In this document: in pieces, positions 1-11,834 of the stretch
How the letters are laid out: each line of letters starts with the position of its first letter
How positions within the stretch are numbered: position 1 is the stretch's first letter
Assembly (NCBI GenBank): GCA_037576215.1
Contig: JBANDB010000013.1
Coordinates: 372,001-436,000 of the forward strand
Direction of reading: 5' to 3'
From: Armillaria gallica
Taxonomy: Eukaryota > Basidiomycota > Agaricomycetes > Agaricales > Physalacriaceae
Length of the DNA: 64,000 nt
Position numbers and translations under genes: made by a program
Notes under the pieces: model-generated
What the model saw: only the letters and a program-made list of their open reading frames with translations
Databases searched by the model: none
What the model was told of the DNA's origin: nothing

Positions 1-56
1 GTAAAGTTGGATGTGCTCCTAGAGCCATGAAGTAAGGTGAACAACCTGTATCTCTT

Positions 57-665
57 CTAGTAGTGATGCAATCTGCCCATAGTACATGCAGGAAGAAGTA
101 GAACCATCTCTTTATTTCCATCCATAGCTTTGTACAATGCTTGACGAATATCCCAATGTGGTCTCTCAATTTTGCCATTAGCTTGTGAGTTGTAAGGCAA
201 GATTCTGATTCCAGTAATCCTATATTTATCTTCAAGCCACTGTAGAACAGCGACCCAAGGTCCTCCATTATCCATGACGATTTCATCAGGACATCCTCAT
301 TGACATATGATGTCTTCAAAGAACCACACTGTGATTGTCTTTGCATTTTCTTGAGGTAGTGGTCTACCTTCAGGCCATGATGAAAGAGAATCTCAGACAT
401 GAACAATATACCTGCACTGGTTCAAAGGTATAGGCATTACCATAGTATCACAATGAATTTTCTGAAATAGAGACAGTGTTTTGATGCAAGTTGGAGGGAC
501 TCTCAGCATGGTTTTCTGACATACTTGGCACATATGGCAAGTCTTGACATACCAGCTCGCATCTTGGTCTAACTTGGGCCACCAAAATCTTTGTTCTAGT
601 AGTGACTTCATTGCAAAGAACCCTCTATAACCAAGTGAGTTGTGACCAGCTTTCATCACATACAT
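57..665 (-). pseudogene. gypsy-1 integrase: H2C2 zinc finger and DDE core fragment
   Basis: Read on the minus strand, 665-393 encodes the HHCC finger (a GHNSLGYRG block, then CHMCQVC). It is followed by DTMVMPI with the first catalytic Asp, then by 275-57 with EIVMDNGGPW (second Asp) and QANGKIERP (catalytic Glu). All three DDE residues are therefore visible. Stops and a frameshift separate the blocks at about 300-390. The role in an intact element would be insertion of the cDNA into chromosomes. Frame and spacing fit gypsy integrases; the C-terminal part lies outside the window. Confidence 0.85.
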
Positions 666-669
666 GCAG

Positions 670-2195
670 TGATGAGCCTAGACTTTCATGGCAACAGCAA
701 CACCCAAAACTCCAAGAGAGCTTAGGCAATTAACGTGCTAACATGGCAATCAAGGTGTCATGTGTGCAAGTGGTTCGGTGCACCTCCATGTGGTCAATTC
801 CTTTATAATGCAAGATACACTGCAACTTTCCAGTCAGCAAAGTAGTACTCTTGGTCAATGAGTACTAGTAGACATTGGCTGTAAGCCAGGAGGGATCTTG
901 ATAAACGAGATGGGATGGAATCTGGTATGACTTGAATACCAAGAAACTGTGATAGAGACTGCAAAAATGGTCTAGAAACATGAAAATGAATCTAGAAATT
1001 GTAGCAACATGCTAGAAATCATTGCAATAGACTAGAAGACATTGAAATAGCCTAGAAATCATGGGGAAGGACTGGAAAATGTCGAAATAGCCTAGTAAAC
1101 ATGGCTTGGGGGTGTACCTAATATTGTGAGTCAAAACAATAGCAATAAATATACAGAAACTGCAAGAAACTGGGAGAAAACATGGTAACTGAGGTGCTGA
1201 GTGAGGTGCTGTGGCAACAGATGCATAGCAGCTCTGAACAATGGTGAAGACGAGGGTGATCCTATGCTGAACTGGCAATGAAAATGATGGCAATGCAGAA
1301 GATGAAAGTGATGAAACAATCCTATGTGGTGAAAGTGAAGTGATGCGGCAGCATTAAAAGACAAAAGCAAAGCTAACCAACAATATTAAGAGTAAAGCAA
1401 GTGGGAATGGATAACTTGGAGTAACTGTAGCTGACTGGTAATGCCATAGCCTCATCAACTGGGTAAGAACTAGAACTAAAAATGCAGTATCTAACTGGTT
1501 TTTATACTACAAGTATGATTTTATAAATAGAATATTCATTGGAACCTTAGTAAGGCTGTAAGTCCTTGGCTTTATAATAGCCATAGTAAACATATGGATT
1601 CTGTGGTTCTAAAGTAACAGCAACTCTTCAATGTTGCCATTTATGGATGAAAACTGTGTGGTTTAATTGAGTGATGAGCAGATCATGAGGTGCTGTTTAG
1701 CTGCAGATTTCTGAGCTGCAGTTGCCATACTGAGGTGTACACTTGTGGCAATGGTAATTCGAGGTCTGGGCACTGTAACAGCCTTAGTAAATGTGATCTG
1801 TAGTTGCCATGGCTGTAATTATCGTAGCTGGAAGGGTATTTGTGTCAATCACATCATTTCATTAAAAATGGGCACATCAACTAGGTGCTTCTGAGTGATG
1901 CAGCAACTCTATATTGGGATGATTGGTGATCAATGGTGCCTTGCTGTGATGGGGTATGGTAATTATGATGTGTGGCAAGCTGGGAAGGATAATGGAGCAT
2001 TGAAGGAGTATGAAGGGCATGGTTTTAGGATTGTATCTGTGTGTGGGTAGCATATACTGTGAACATCCATGGTATTATTGAGAGCTGACAGTGTTATGGA
2101 GTACATGGGGATCATAATGGAGTTGTTTTGAAGGTATTGGGTGATGAATTGATAAATCCATGAATTCTGAGCATACAGAGCCTGGAGGCTCATCA
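670..2195 (-). repeat. Repeat X, copy 1 (solo long LTR or TIR element) inserted in gypsy-1
   Basis: A 1526-bp block with inverted ends (TGATGAGCCT at 670, AGGCTCATCA ending at 2195) and an exact 4-bp duplication GCAG at 666-669 and 2196-2199. The same block lies inverted at 11835-13648. Joining the flanks restores one open integrase frame, so the ends are exact. Ends of the form TG...CA plus conserved TATA-like boxes (near 1500 here, 12509-12545 in copy 2) suggest a solo LTR. The 10-bp inverted ends, extendable with a small gap, could equally mark a non-autonomous DNA element. No convincing protein is encoded. Confidence 0.8.
915..1110. repeat. Degenerate ~20-bp tandem array inside repeat X1
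   Basis: Repeated units around CTAGAAATC, separated by short spacers such as TTGCAATAG, recur about every 18-21 bp. The matching array in X2 is at about 13000-13340, so the array belongs to the repeat family. Confidence 0.65.
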
Positions 2196-2199
2196 GCAG

Positions 2200-5087
2200 T
2201 GTTCTTTATCAATGACTAGTTGATGAAAGCCTTCTATATTGTGTCTATATAGCTTTTCCTCTTTATCCAGGAAGAAGTTACAATAGTATTATTTAAAGTT
2301 GGTGTACTGTTTCTTATCAAAGTCTTCTGGATGGAATCTTGGTTTCTTTAACCAGATCCTAACCAGGGGCAGATACTCATCTTGCATCTTGCCACTACTT
2401 GTTCTATAATCCTGCAGGTACTCAACAGTTTTAAACTTATTGAACCTGTCTTTTAGATCAGGAATGAGTGGAGTATTATTCAAAAATTGGCATATATTTT
2501 TGTTCTTTACTTCTTGTGCTAAGTACAAATCTCGATAGTCCTGTTCTTGTAATCTAGCTTTCTCTAGTTCCTTTTCAAAATCTGAGATCCCAGTTGCAAG
2601 TAGATATCCTCCTCTGGTATTGATCTTATGTTTGAAATCTTCAAGGTCTCTGGGAGCTGTTGTTGTTCCTGGCACTACTTCAAATTGTAAGGGACCATGA
2701 TCCTTGAGGTCCATTCCCTCTAGGTCAGGGTATACTTCATCTCCTGGCTGAGGATCTCGTCTAGATAACCCATCAGCCAGAAATGTAGCTCCTTGCACAT
2801 GTCAAAGTGTAAAATGTTCTTAATCCATCAGTTGATGGTCACATTCGGTCCTATTCCAGGATTGTTTAACATCCCTTTGATATACTGAGCATTCATCTCT
2901 ACAACTAGGTTGCATACTCCAATTAGCCAGTACTGGCACACTTTTAATGCACATAGCAAGCCATAGAGTTTCCTCTTAGATTGTGAGAACCGTGCTTCTC
3001 TTTTATTCAGGGTTATAGATCCAAATCATGCATAGTGGTGCTTGGTAAGGTCTTTTTCATTAATTTGATAGATTATGAAGCCAACAGCTTTCCAAGACAT
3101 ATTTATAGATATGCCAATTTCACCTTTGCCATCTAGTTTTAGAGGCCACAATGCAGGACTTTCTATAACTGCCTTTTTCAAGGAGTCCATAGTGTTCTGT
3201 TAGTCCTGTTCCCATGCAAATGGTGTATTGAGTCTAGTTAATTTTATAAGTGGTTCTGCAATTTTGGAGTAGTCTTTTATATACATCCTGCAGACTCCAC
3301 AAGTGCCTAGGAAACCTCGCATGTCTGAGATGTGTTTACATAGTCCCCAATGTTCAATGACTCCTGCTCTATCTGTACTGACTTTTCTACCTTCATAAGT
3401 GCATAGATAACCCACAACAGTCATCTTATCAACACAAATAAATGACTTAGGCCCTGAGAAGATACCTCTATAGTATTTTATCTGTTAGACCACTTGATTC
3501 ATGTTTTGCATGTGTTCCCACACAAAATGACGAATCCCAGGGTTTCAGATATGGTCTCATATGATCTGTCCTCAGTCTCATACCTAGTTTCAGGTCTACA
3601 CACTGGCACATCATCTATATAAGGTCTGGTAACATGGGGTATCTTTTCTCAGAGTATATGTGTGATGTCTTTATGGAAGATAGGTACAGAATTTGTCCAA
3701 CTCATTGGGAGTTTTAACAGTCACATCAAACCAAAAGGCGTTTGGAATGTTGTATAGTTGTAGGAACTGACGGCAATATGACATTCATCATATCTGACAT
3801 ATAAATCTAGACAACCTCCACAGGCTCTTCCAGCAAAATGTTCTGATAACTCCTCTGTTGCAGGTGGAACATCTGAATGCATGATTGTTACTGCATTCAA
3901 GGGTTCTAGACTATGTACTAGTCTTAAACTTTTCCCATCCTCTTAATTACACAAAACCATCTAGATCTATACAAAGAGTTTGAGGGCTCATAGACACCAG
4001 AGTCAATTTTTAACTTGATAATCTGGCACACCTTGTCATAAATTCCAGGTGGTATTGGTATATTTCTTAGAACCTAAGGCATATGAGGTACCACAGGGAT
4101 ATCTATGGGCAGAAAGAAGTCTTCTCGAAAGTGCCCTGCTTCTGTGTTTTCCTAGGTGAAGCCCTTTTCTTGGAGACACATGAAGTGGTGCACTAACTTG
4201 TGTTCTTCAGGCCATAGAAAACCTATTGGGTGGTTCTCGTCGATCTTAAGTTTTCTTTCATAAGTATATTGTCCTGTTGGTTCAAATTCTGGGGAGTGGG
4301 GATTTAATTCTGGCATGCCCATGAGCAGGTCTCCCTTTATGTCCCTAACAATCCTGAATTTGTCAGGCAAGTCACTAAAAAGTGGCTTGACTTTTAAGGT
4401 GAAGGGTTTATACTTCTTAGTGGCTAACACTGAGACTGGTTTGTAGTCATTGTTATTCATTTTTGCATCTAGATGTTCAAATCCAGGTACCAAGGCCATC
4501 TTCTTATACTTAGCTTTGGGCACTTGTCCTGTTTGAGACCAATTACTGCGATGTATATTGAAAATTAATACTTCTGTTTCATCTAGATCTTCATTTGTCA
4601 TACTATGTTCTGTACATACACATTTAAATATATTTGATTCATGGGGCAGGTATTTCCCTTGAAAATAAGAGTTTAACAAGTTTGCTGCCTCCATATCTTT
4701 TCATATATCTTCATTGTTGTTGACGGCAGCCATGAGGAATATATCTCGCAGACTCTCTTTAGAGAAGCTAGCTTTATCCTCAGAGCTGATATAGGCTTTG
4801 ATCTCAATGCTTCCATCACTGTTCCTGACAAATTGTACCACTAGCTCTCTCTGATTGTCCATCAGATCCTCGAGCTGGGAAAACCCTTAGTCTCAACAGG
4901 TCTATTTATTCTAAACGCCACTCTCCTTGTGAAAGTGGGGATAGTGCATCATTGACCAGTGTTAGGATCAGTGATAGTAATGATCTGACCTCTGTCAGAG
5001 TTATTCTTAATAAGACTTTCAGTCACAATATTGAATGGTGATATGCTTAGTATCAGGCTATCCATAGATTTTGTGATTTCCTATCAA
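2200..5087 (-). pseudogene. gypsy-1 reverse transcriptase / RNase H region with upstream spacer
   Basis: From high to low coordinates: a spacer block (5080-4152) homologous to the region between protease and RT in gypsy-2; RT fingers (PPGIYDKVCQI, YEPSNSLYRS, 4110-3950); the catalytic YIDD motif at about 3610-3620; the RT thumb at 3424-3200 (GFLGTCGVCR, EPLIKLTR); and the end of RNase H with the gypsy signature ADGLSRR at about 2775. The linker to integrase runs to 2200, where repeat X1 interrupts it. Numerous stops and frame changes show a dead copy. Confidence 0.85.
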
Positions 5088-6078
5088 ATAACACAGTCTA
5101 CAAGCAGTACAGAGAGCTATAGTGAAGGCTTTACACTGATAGCTAGAATACTACATAAGATAGTGAGCAATGCAGTATAAGAACAGACTTAGAAGTGACA
5201 TCTCAATGAGTCAACTCTATAAGCCTTCAATACTGAATGCTATTCTCTGCACAAAACAAGACTAATTACAGTCAGAACCAAGGGACACATTGAGATGGGT
5301 TACAAACATGAAGCAGAACACAGAAGGACTAGATTACTTGTCATTTCAATGACTTGAATGAACCTAGAAAAGAATTGCTAAGTCCACAATGGTTTACAAC
5401 ATGAAATGAACTTAGTTTAGAACACAAATAAACCTGAAATAACTGAATAACCAATACTTGGCACTGAGATAGCTAAAATATTGTGCAGTGATCAAAGCAA
5501 TACAATCTCAGACCAATGATTGATCACAATTGGTGGTTACATCCTCAAGATACTGTGCAATCTGTAGTATTGAATAGGAATCCACATGGCCAGGCATGAA
5601 GAAGTGAGTAGTGTTTCGAATGACTGGCTTGGTCACACATGTCACACTTGTGTAATTTCCCCCTCACCACTGTCTTCGCAATAGTGCATCAATTTAAAGT
5701 GGTTCATATTGTAAATAGCATCCATATGCATGTTTATAGATACAAGTTTGCACCTCAATGCATAATTCCGATGAACTATAATCAATGACTTGAAAAACTA
5801 CCTTTGACTTGAAGTCATTGAAGTCATTTGAGTTTGTTGGCCTCCCAAGAAATATTGAGGTGCCTTTGGAGTGCATGATATACCAAATGAGTGACTTCTA
5901 TAGTGCTTTAAGGATGTGTGATGCTTATATCTCCAGTCAGAGAAGGTACAGCAGTGCAAGAGGCCGAAGAGTGTCCAAAGTTGGCATGTCACACAAGTCA
6001 CATCATCAAAACACTAGAAGTGAGGGGTTCCTATGGACCATTAGAGCACTCCTTGGCAATAGAATGACTGCTAGTCAT
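5088..6078. other. Unassigned, probably LTR-derived DNA between gypsy-1 and the hAT element
   Basis: No convincing coding sequence. On the minus strand a purine run (GTGAGGGGGAAA, about 5660) followed by TTACACAAGTG resembles a polypurine tract and LTR start, but no partner repeat is seen. The 5'-end sequence of gypsy-1 is lost here. Confidence 0.3.
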
Positions 6079-9000
6079 TAGTGAAGAGCGCGGGTCTCAC
6101 AGGTCTTTGCGGGTTGTGGGTATGGGTTATGCGGGTACAGGTGTGGGTTAGTTGCTGTGACAATAGCCTGACCCACCTGTACCTGTAGACCTGCCAAGTA
6201 GCAATTTGCTTTGGTCTGGCAATCAACTGTACAGTTCTTATATAATATCCGCACTGAAATAAAGGGCAGAAAAATATGCATGGCGTCAACCTATCTCTAC
6301 CATGACTTCTGCTGAGGACGCAGTGAACATCATTAAAAGTAAACGGAAACATGTTCAGACTGAACGGAGTAAGGGAGGTGATGCCCATACTTCTGCAGGA
6401 TCTGATCAAACATCTGTGACATCAACAGTTGATTCTCATCCAAAAAAGAAGTCTAAAGTTGTCTCCAAGGCTCAAAATCTCGTCAAAACAGTCATTCATA
6501 AGCTTACTCCAATGAAGCAACCAGCAGCAACCTCTGCTCGAGCCTCTTCTCCCACTCCTCTGGGTTCTGCTGCAGCTGGCAACATGGTATCTAATCATGA
6601 AAAATCAGGTGAGCTGCTTAATATTTAAGCACAATCTTACAGAACCTGATTACCTTGTAGCTTCCTCAGTTTCAGTTCGCACAGTAGACTTGCCTAATCT
6701 CATTGAGGTCGGTGATAGTGATGATGAGTCAGATACTGGATCAGTCAAAGAGATTGGAATGACTGAAGATGACAACAAGAAAAAACATCGTGAGCAGATT
6801 TAAGATACATGGCAAGGTAATTACATACTCATGATGATCTAGAACAGGCACTGAAGATGTGGAATGCCACAGTCTATGCTTTCTACTCCTCTATTCCAAG
6901 CATCATCTACCATAAGGGCCATAAATGCTATGTGTGGACTTGCCTGGCAAAGGGCTGTGGCCATGAGGTTGCTTGGTTCCTGGACACCGCAGATTCGAGC
7001 TTGACGAAGAATTTGCGAACTCATGTCAGGAAATGCTGGGGTGAAGACATTCTAAAGGCAGCAGACACTGTTAAAGACCTCAAGAATGCCAGAATCATTG
7101 TCAAGGCTCACCAATCTTCTCCCGAAAACAGTTCTATCACTGCAGCATTTTCACATGCACAAGGGAAGGCTACAGTCACATACTCCCATCGTCAACACAC
7201 TAAACCCCAAGCACGGTGAGTTCATATAGCTTCTTGTAAATAGATACATGCTCACTAGAAACAGGGCTGAGTTCATGCGCTGGGTCTCTGAAAGCTTATG
7301 GCCATTTTCAATTGTGAAGGATCGTGGGTTTCACTGCCTTATGAAGACTGGCCAGCCAGAATGTTATATCCCCCATCTGACTACAATCTCTCGAGATGTG
7401 AAGATGGTCTTTGCTAAGTCACATAATCGCATTGCAAAGATGCTACAGGTTCATAAATCTTTGACCACATTGATAGAGACCAACTTCTAATGCACCATGG
7501 CAGGCATATAGCAGCTGTCTAAGCTTTGCAACCGATGCCTGGACTTCTCCAAACCATCGTCCATATGTTGCGTTCACTGTCCATTTTAAGCACGACAGCG
7601 AGCCTGTGAGCTTGTTATTGGACTTTGTAAAAGTTGCTAAGATGTGCCATACCAGTTTATTCCATGGACATTTAGCTTGATGTTTACATAGTCTCATTCT
7701 GGTGAAAACCTGGCTGAAGCATTCGAGAAGGTTTTGAAGGATTTTGGTATCTGTGACAAGGTACGTTTATCATCACCCATGCATTGAATTTCAACTGAAA
7801 CTCACACACATCAAAGATCCTGAGTATTACCTGTGACAATGCAATGAATAATGACACAATGGTTGATGATCTCGCTGACAGACTTCCAGAGTACCCCAGT
7901 GAGGAGCATTGCACATGTGATGAATCTCGTTGCAAAAAGTCTTCTAAACCAGTTCGAGCCTTTAAAGAAGAGTAAGGACAATGCCATTGATGCTACTGAG
8001 AGAGATCTTCTAGTCCTGGCAGAGGGGTTGGAGCACAAGGATATTGATACCAGGCTCACAGAGGCAGAAGGTGGAGGGGGCATTGAGAGGGATGATGTTA
8101 AGGGGCTCGTTGATGAGGTAGGCTTGCTTAACGTTGCAGACCGGGCGCAGTGGGAGACTGAGACCTGGCCTGTGAAAATGGCTTTGGTTAAGGTAAATAA
8201 AAATGTATAAGGACAAGGAACACACCTTTTCTCATGATAACAATCTCAGATCCGCAAACTCGCCTTCAAAATCATTCATTCAAGCACCATCCTGCTTCCC
8301 GAGTGGAAAAAAATCATTGCTGAGCTGAAACTGGCTGAGAAAATCTTGCCTCAGGATGTTTCGACATGCTGGAATTTGACCTTTGACATGCTGAATGTTG
8401 CACTAGCATACAAGGCAGCTGTCAAAGAAATAACAATTGACAAGACCCACGGAATCAGCGAGTACTCACTGACTTGGTCAGAATGGCAGATACTTAAGGA
8501 GCTGCATGACATGTTAAAGGCATGCTGGTCTGTCACAGTAACTTGTGTGACACTGACTCATCTTTCTTCTCTTCTCTCAGGTTCTTAAGGATGCAACACT
8601 TTACTTCTCTTGCTCTACCCCAAATCTGGCAACTGTAATCCCTGCAATGGACCACATTGACAAGGTTTTCACTACATCCTCCCTTGCCAAAGAGTTGTTC
8701 ACTCCTGCCATTCATGCCAGTCTACTGGTTGCAAAGCGGACTCTCAACCAGTACTACAGCAAGACAGATGTCTCAGAGCTGTATTGGATTGCCATGAGTA
8801 AGCTTCTGTCTTGATTTATTGACTGTATCTTTCATGATTACGCTGCACAGTTCTCCATCCTCGGTACAAATTGGATTACTTTGCTGAGGTTCAATGGCAA
8901 CCCTCATGGATCGACAATGCTTGGAAATTGGTATGGGACACATATGATGCGCAGTACAAGCACCTCTCTGAGAGGTTGAACCCTGAGGCTGAGGAGGAAG

Positions 9001-9742
9001 ATGATACGGACAAGGTGCATTGACAATTGTGATGCTTACTCATTTTTTAATGATTATATTTCATAGGACTCCCATACTGGCAACATTTTTGACAGTATCT
9101 CGATGCTTAGACACCCCAAATGGCAGGAGACTCGTGATGAGCTGGAACGCTACCTCTCAACAGACCTGGAAATGGTAGATGACCCTTTGAAGTGGTGGTA
9201 TGAGAAGGAGAAGATGTATCCAGGGCTGTCAAGAATGGCTCACGATTATCTATCCATTCCAGGTGTGACTTTTTGATTTATATTGATCCAGCGAGATACT
9301 AACATTACACCTCACTCAATAGCTACATCAGTCGATGTTGAATGGGTGTTTAGCCGTGGCCACCTCCTAATCACTCACATTCAAAATCATCTCAGTGCGC
9401 AAACCTCACGAGCTCTGATGTGCCTTGGGCAATGGAGTCTACTTGGCTATGTTCACGATAGTGATGTCCAGGAGATAGCACTTCTTCCAGAGGTTCCAGA
9501 GGAGGAAGGTGATGAAGATGGTGATGTTATGATGCCAGAGGATTTTGATAAAATTGTATAGATGTTTGCAATGTATATCTTGATCATACATACTTAGCCT
9601 AAGTACCTGCTGACCTGTGACCCATAAGGTCGACCTGCTGGAACCCTGCCAAAACCCGTACCTCTTTCAAGGGTGCAGGTACTGGTGGGTAGGGGTATGG
9701 GTCAGATACCATGTACCCATAGGACACCTGTGCTCTTCACTA
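6079..9742 (+). mobile_element. hAT-superfamily DNA transposon, full length with 8-bp TSD
   Basis: A 3664-bp element. Both termini start TAGTGAAGAGC on opposite strands and continue as imperfect TIRs (GCGGGTCTC versus ACAGGTGTC). The flanks are an exact 8-bp direct duplication CTAGTCAT at 6071-6078 and 9743-9750, the length expected for hAT. It carries one plus-strand transposase gene with several small introns. GC-rich subterminal stretches rich in GGGT/ACCC lie inside both ends. Clean ends and an exact TSD suggest a fairly recent insertion. Confidence 0.95.
6302..9561 (+). pseudogene. hAT transposase (BED finger, DDE/RNase H-like core, dimerisation domain), one likely frameshift
   Basis: From the ATG at 6302 there is a basic Ser/Lys-rich N-terminus; a BED-type zinc finger at 6920-7045 (CLAKGCGHEV, then HVRKCWG); the first catalytic Asp in FATDAWTSPN (about 7533); the second Asp in ITCDNAMNND (about 7835); AHVMNLVAKSLL (about 7910); the DVSTCWN block (8356-8400); VLHPRYKLDYF (about 8855); and the C-terminal hAT dimerisation region with PATSVDVEWVFSRG (about 9265-9360). 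Exons are joined across roughly eight putative introns of 35-70 nt; exact borders are not all resolved. Between the second Asp and AHVMN the frame shifts by one base near 7893-7900, which would inactivate this copy unless it is a sequencing error. The protein would bind the TIRs and cut and paste the element. Confidence 0.88.
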
Positions 9743-9750
9743 CTAGTCAT

Positions 9751-10698
9751 TCTGTCCAACTGAATAGAAACCTCAGAATAGTGCAATCCTTGTAAATTAA
9801 TTACTCATCATTTGGATACAAGCTCTTATACCTAGGCTAGAAATTGTATAAATTAGCAGCGACTAGATGCTTAACAGCAGGAAAGCACTCCTCTGTGTTT
9901 GTGCTAGTAGCCTTATAGCTACCTAATCAATCACTGGTTTTAATTGCATATCCTTGACTGTAGTGAATTAAGTTTACCAAGTCAACCCTAAAAGGGTGGC
10001 TATAAGTAATCTAGAAGAACTAAGTAGGAAGAAGAGTTGTCCCTGTGTTTGTGCCTTGCTAATTAATTGAACTGCTCTGCATACAAAGGCCTTATGCTCC
10101 CTCACCAACTAAAGTGATCTAGACATACTAAGTCAACCATGGACCAAAGGTGTTGCCTAGTTGAAGTGAAATAAACCCTAGAACACTTTAAGTTTGAACA
10201 GTTAACAAGTCAGTATACTCTAGAGTTTGTGGACTCTTTGCAAGTCTGGTACTTGAAGCCAGGACCTGTGAGTTCTTTGTAGAGTCTGTGTACTCTTTGT
10301 AGAACTTCGGTTCTTTGTCGCAAGTGCGTGTACTTATATTGTAATTGAGTCTGTGTACTCTAAAGCAAGTATGCTTTTGTAGACCTCTAGGTCTTTGATT
10401 GTTTGATTGTTAAAGCTTGCCTAGTTAAAGCCTTACCAGCTCTCCTAGACAAAGTTGTTGCAAGTCTAAGCCATTCAAATTATACCTTACAAAACCCCCA
10501 CATCCATATACCTCACTATCATGATTAGTGTATCTTGTGTAAACACTTCTAGACTTGAATTGAAGTTGTTTTAAAACAAACCCAATTGATTATTGATATC
10601 TAAGTACACCACAAGTGCTTCTACTGTACTCACCCTCAAACTTAACATTAGTGATTGTGTGTGTGTGATTTAGTATCTAGATTGATGATCTAGACACT
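9751..10698. other. LTR-like noncoding sequence with GTACTCTTTG-type short repeats
   Basis: No coding sequence. From about 10215 to 10400 short motifs recur (GTGTACTCTTTGTAG and variants with CAAGT). Base composition differs from the hAT and gene F on either side. It may be LTR U3/R sequence of an unassigned retroelement, but no second copy lies in the window. Confidence 0.3.
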
Positions 10699-10738
10699 TG
10701 TTGCATTTGTGTGCTGCTTGTCATCAAGCACATCAACA

Positions 10739-10837
10739 TGCATGTTTTGGCAACCTTTCTGTAACTCTCCAGTTGTTCATAGCTTACCTTTGCACTATAC
10801 CACCCATTTGCCTAGCAAACCCTGCGATACGGTTCCA
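10739..10837 (+). repeat. Left 99-bp terminal direct repeat of the gene F element
   Basis: Matches 16821-16919 along its whole length, with scattered differences that look mostly like transitions. Weaker similarity may extend left to about 10700. Confidence 0.85.
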
Positions 10838-10855
10838 TATGGTGATGAGAATGTG
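10838..10855 (+). promoter_or_regulatory. Possible tRNA primer-binding site of the gene F element
   Basis: Immediately after the left repeat the sequence reads TATGGTGATGAG. The TGG two bases inside the repeat end is where a primer-binding site complementary to a tRNA 3' CCA end is expected. The matching tRNA was not identified. Confidence 0.35.
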
Positions 10856-11834
10856 ATTTGATGACACTTTTTCAGACTCAGCTTGTTGTGCCAGCTTCCA
10901 CCATTGCTCATTTGTCTCCACTCAAAATTACTTTATCTTTTCTCTACACTTGCTACTCAATACTCTACAATAATGGCCACTACTGCTGATGACTCTATCT
11001 GCAGCTCAACTACTGCCTGTGGACTCTACCACCTCAAAGAAGAAGAAAAAGAATGCAAAGAAGAAATATGAGGCCACGATGACAGCTACCAACTCTATTT
11101 TGCAGCAACAGCTCAATGCAACCACAGATACCAGGTCTGATGCAGTGCTGATGTTGCTTTTTATGTTTTTGCAAGCTTTCAAGGAGTTTGATGAAGCACA
11201 CAAGGGTGGGGAGGATTTGAAGGAGGCCTTGACATGTTTTTGGAGGCATGCATATCATATGGGCAAGGATGATGGTCTTTTTGTGGCATTGATGGAGATG
11301 GAACAGACTGGTTATCAGCAAGGCCACAACACTGCAATTTCAAAGCTTATAGCAGCTGGGCATTGACTGGAAGGTGAGTGTAGGGCAGGGAGGCAAACTT
11401 GAGAGGATGCCAGTATCACACCCACAGCATGTCTAAGGGTGTAATTTTGCAAAAATGTCATATCTTACACATTAGCAATGCAGAGGCATCATGAGTGGGC
11501 TGACAGTATAAGTGGCATGCGAAGAAGCAAGATCACCAAGGTAGAAAGCTCTATAATAGAAAAAGAAGCAGTGGAATTAAAATATAAGGACTTCATTGTT
11601 GCACTGTATCTTACAGGTATGCATAGCAACAAGGCCAAAGGGCAAGCTAGCTTGCTAAACCACCTGTTTGCAATAGAGAATTCAACTTCAGTGGGATGCA
11701 CTTGTATGTGGGCTGAGGCTAATTTAAATAATGACACATCTGTAATCTACAGTGTTACACTGGCCAGTGAGACACCCAAATAGAAATTGGCCTTGGAACA
11801 ATATCAAATGGGGTCTGATTGGAGATTGGACCGC

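Larger units (their letters stand above)
1..5087 (-). mobile_element. Ty3/gypsy retrotransposon gypsy-1, 5'-truncated, runs off the left edge
   Basis: A minus-strand gypsy pol runs from about 5087 down to the window edge: PR-RT spacer, reverse transcriptase, RNase H tail, integrase zinc finger, integrase core. Gag and protease are missing; similarity to gypsy-2 (47791-51979) stops near 5087, just where the protease should begin. It is the same subfamily as gypsy-2, since the spacer blocks at 4152-4870 and 48174-48825 align. The frame is broken by many stops and shifts, so it is inactive. Repeat X1 (670-2195) sits between the RNase H tail and the integrase zinc finger. No LTR of its own is visible. 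Confidence 0.85.

Noticed and set aside
915..1110. CRISPR-like array in repeat X
   Set aside because: Units are degenerate, without constant repeats or unique spacers, and the setting is eukaryotic; it is a simple tandem array.
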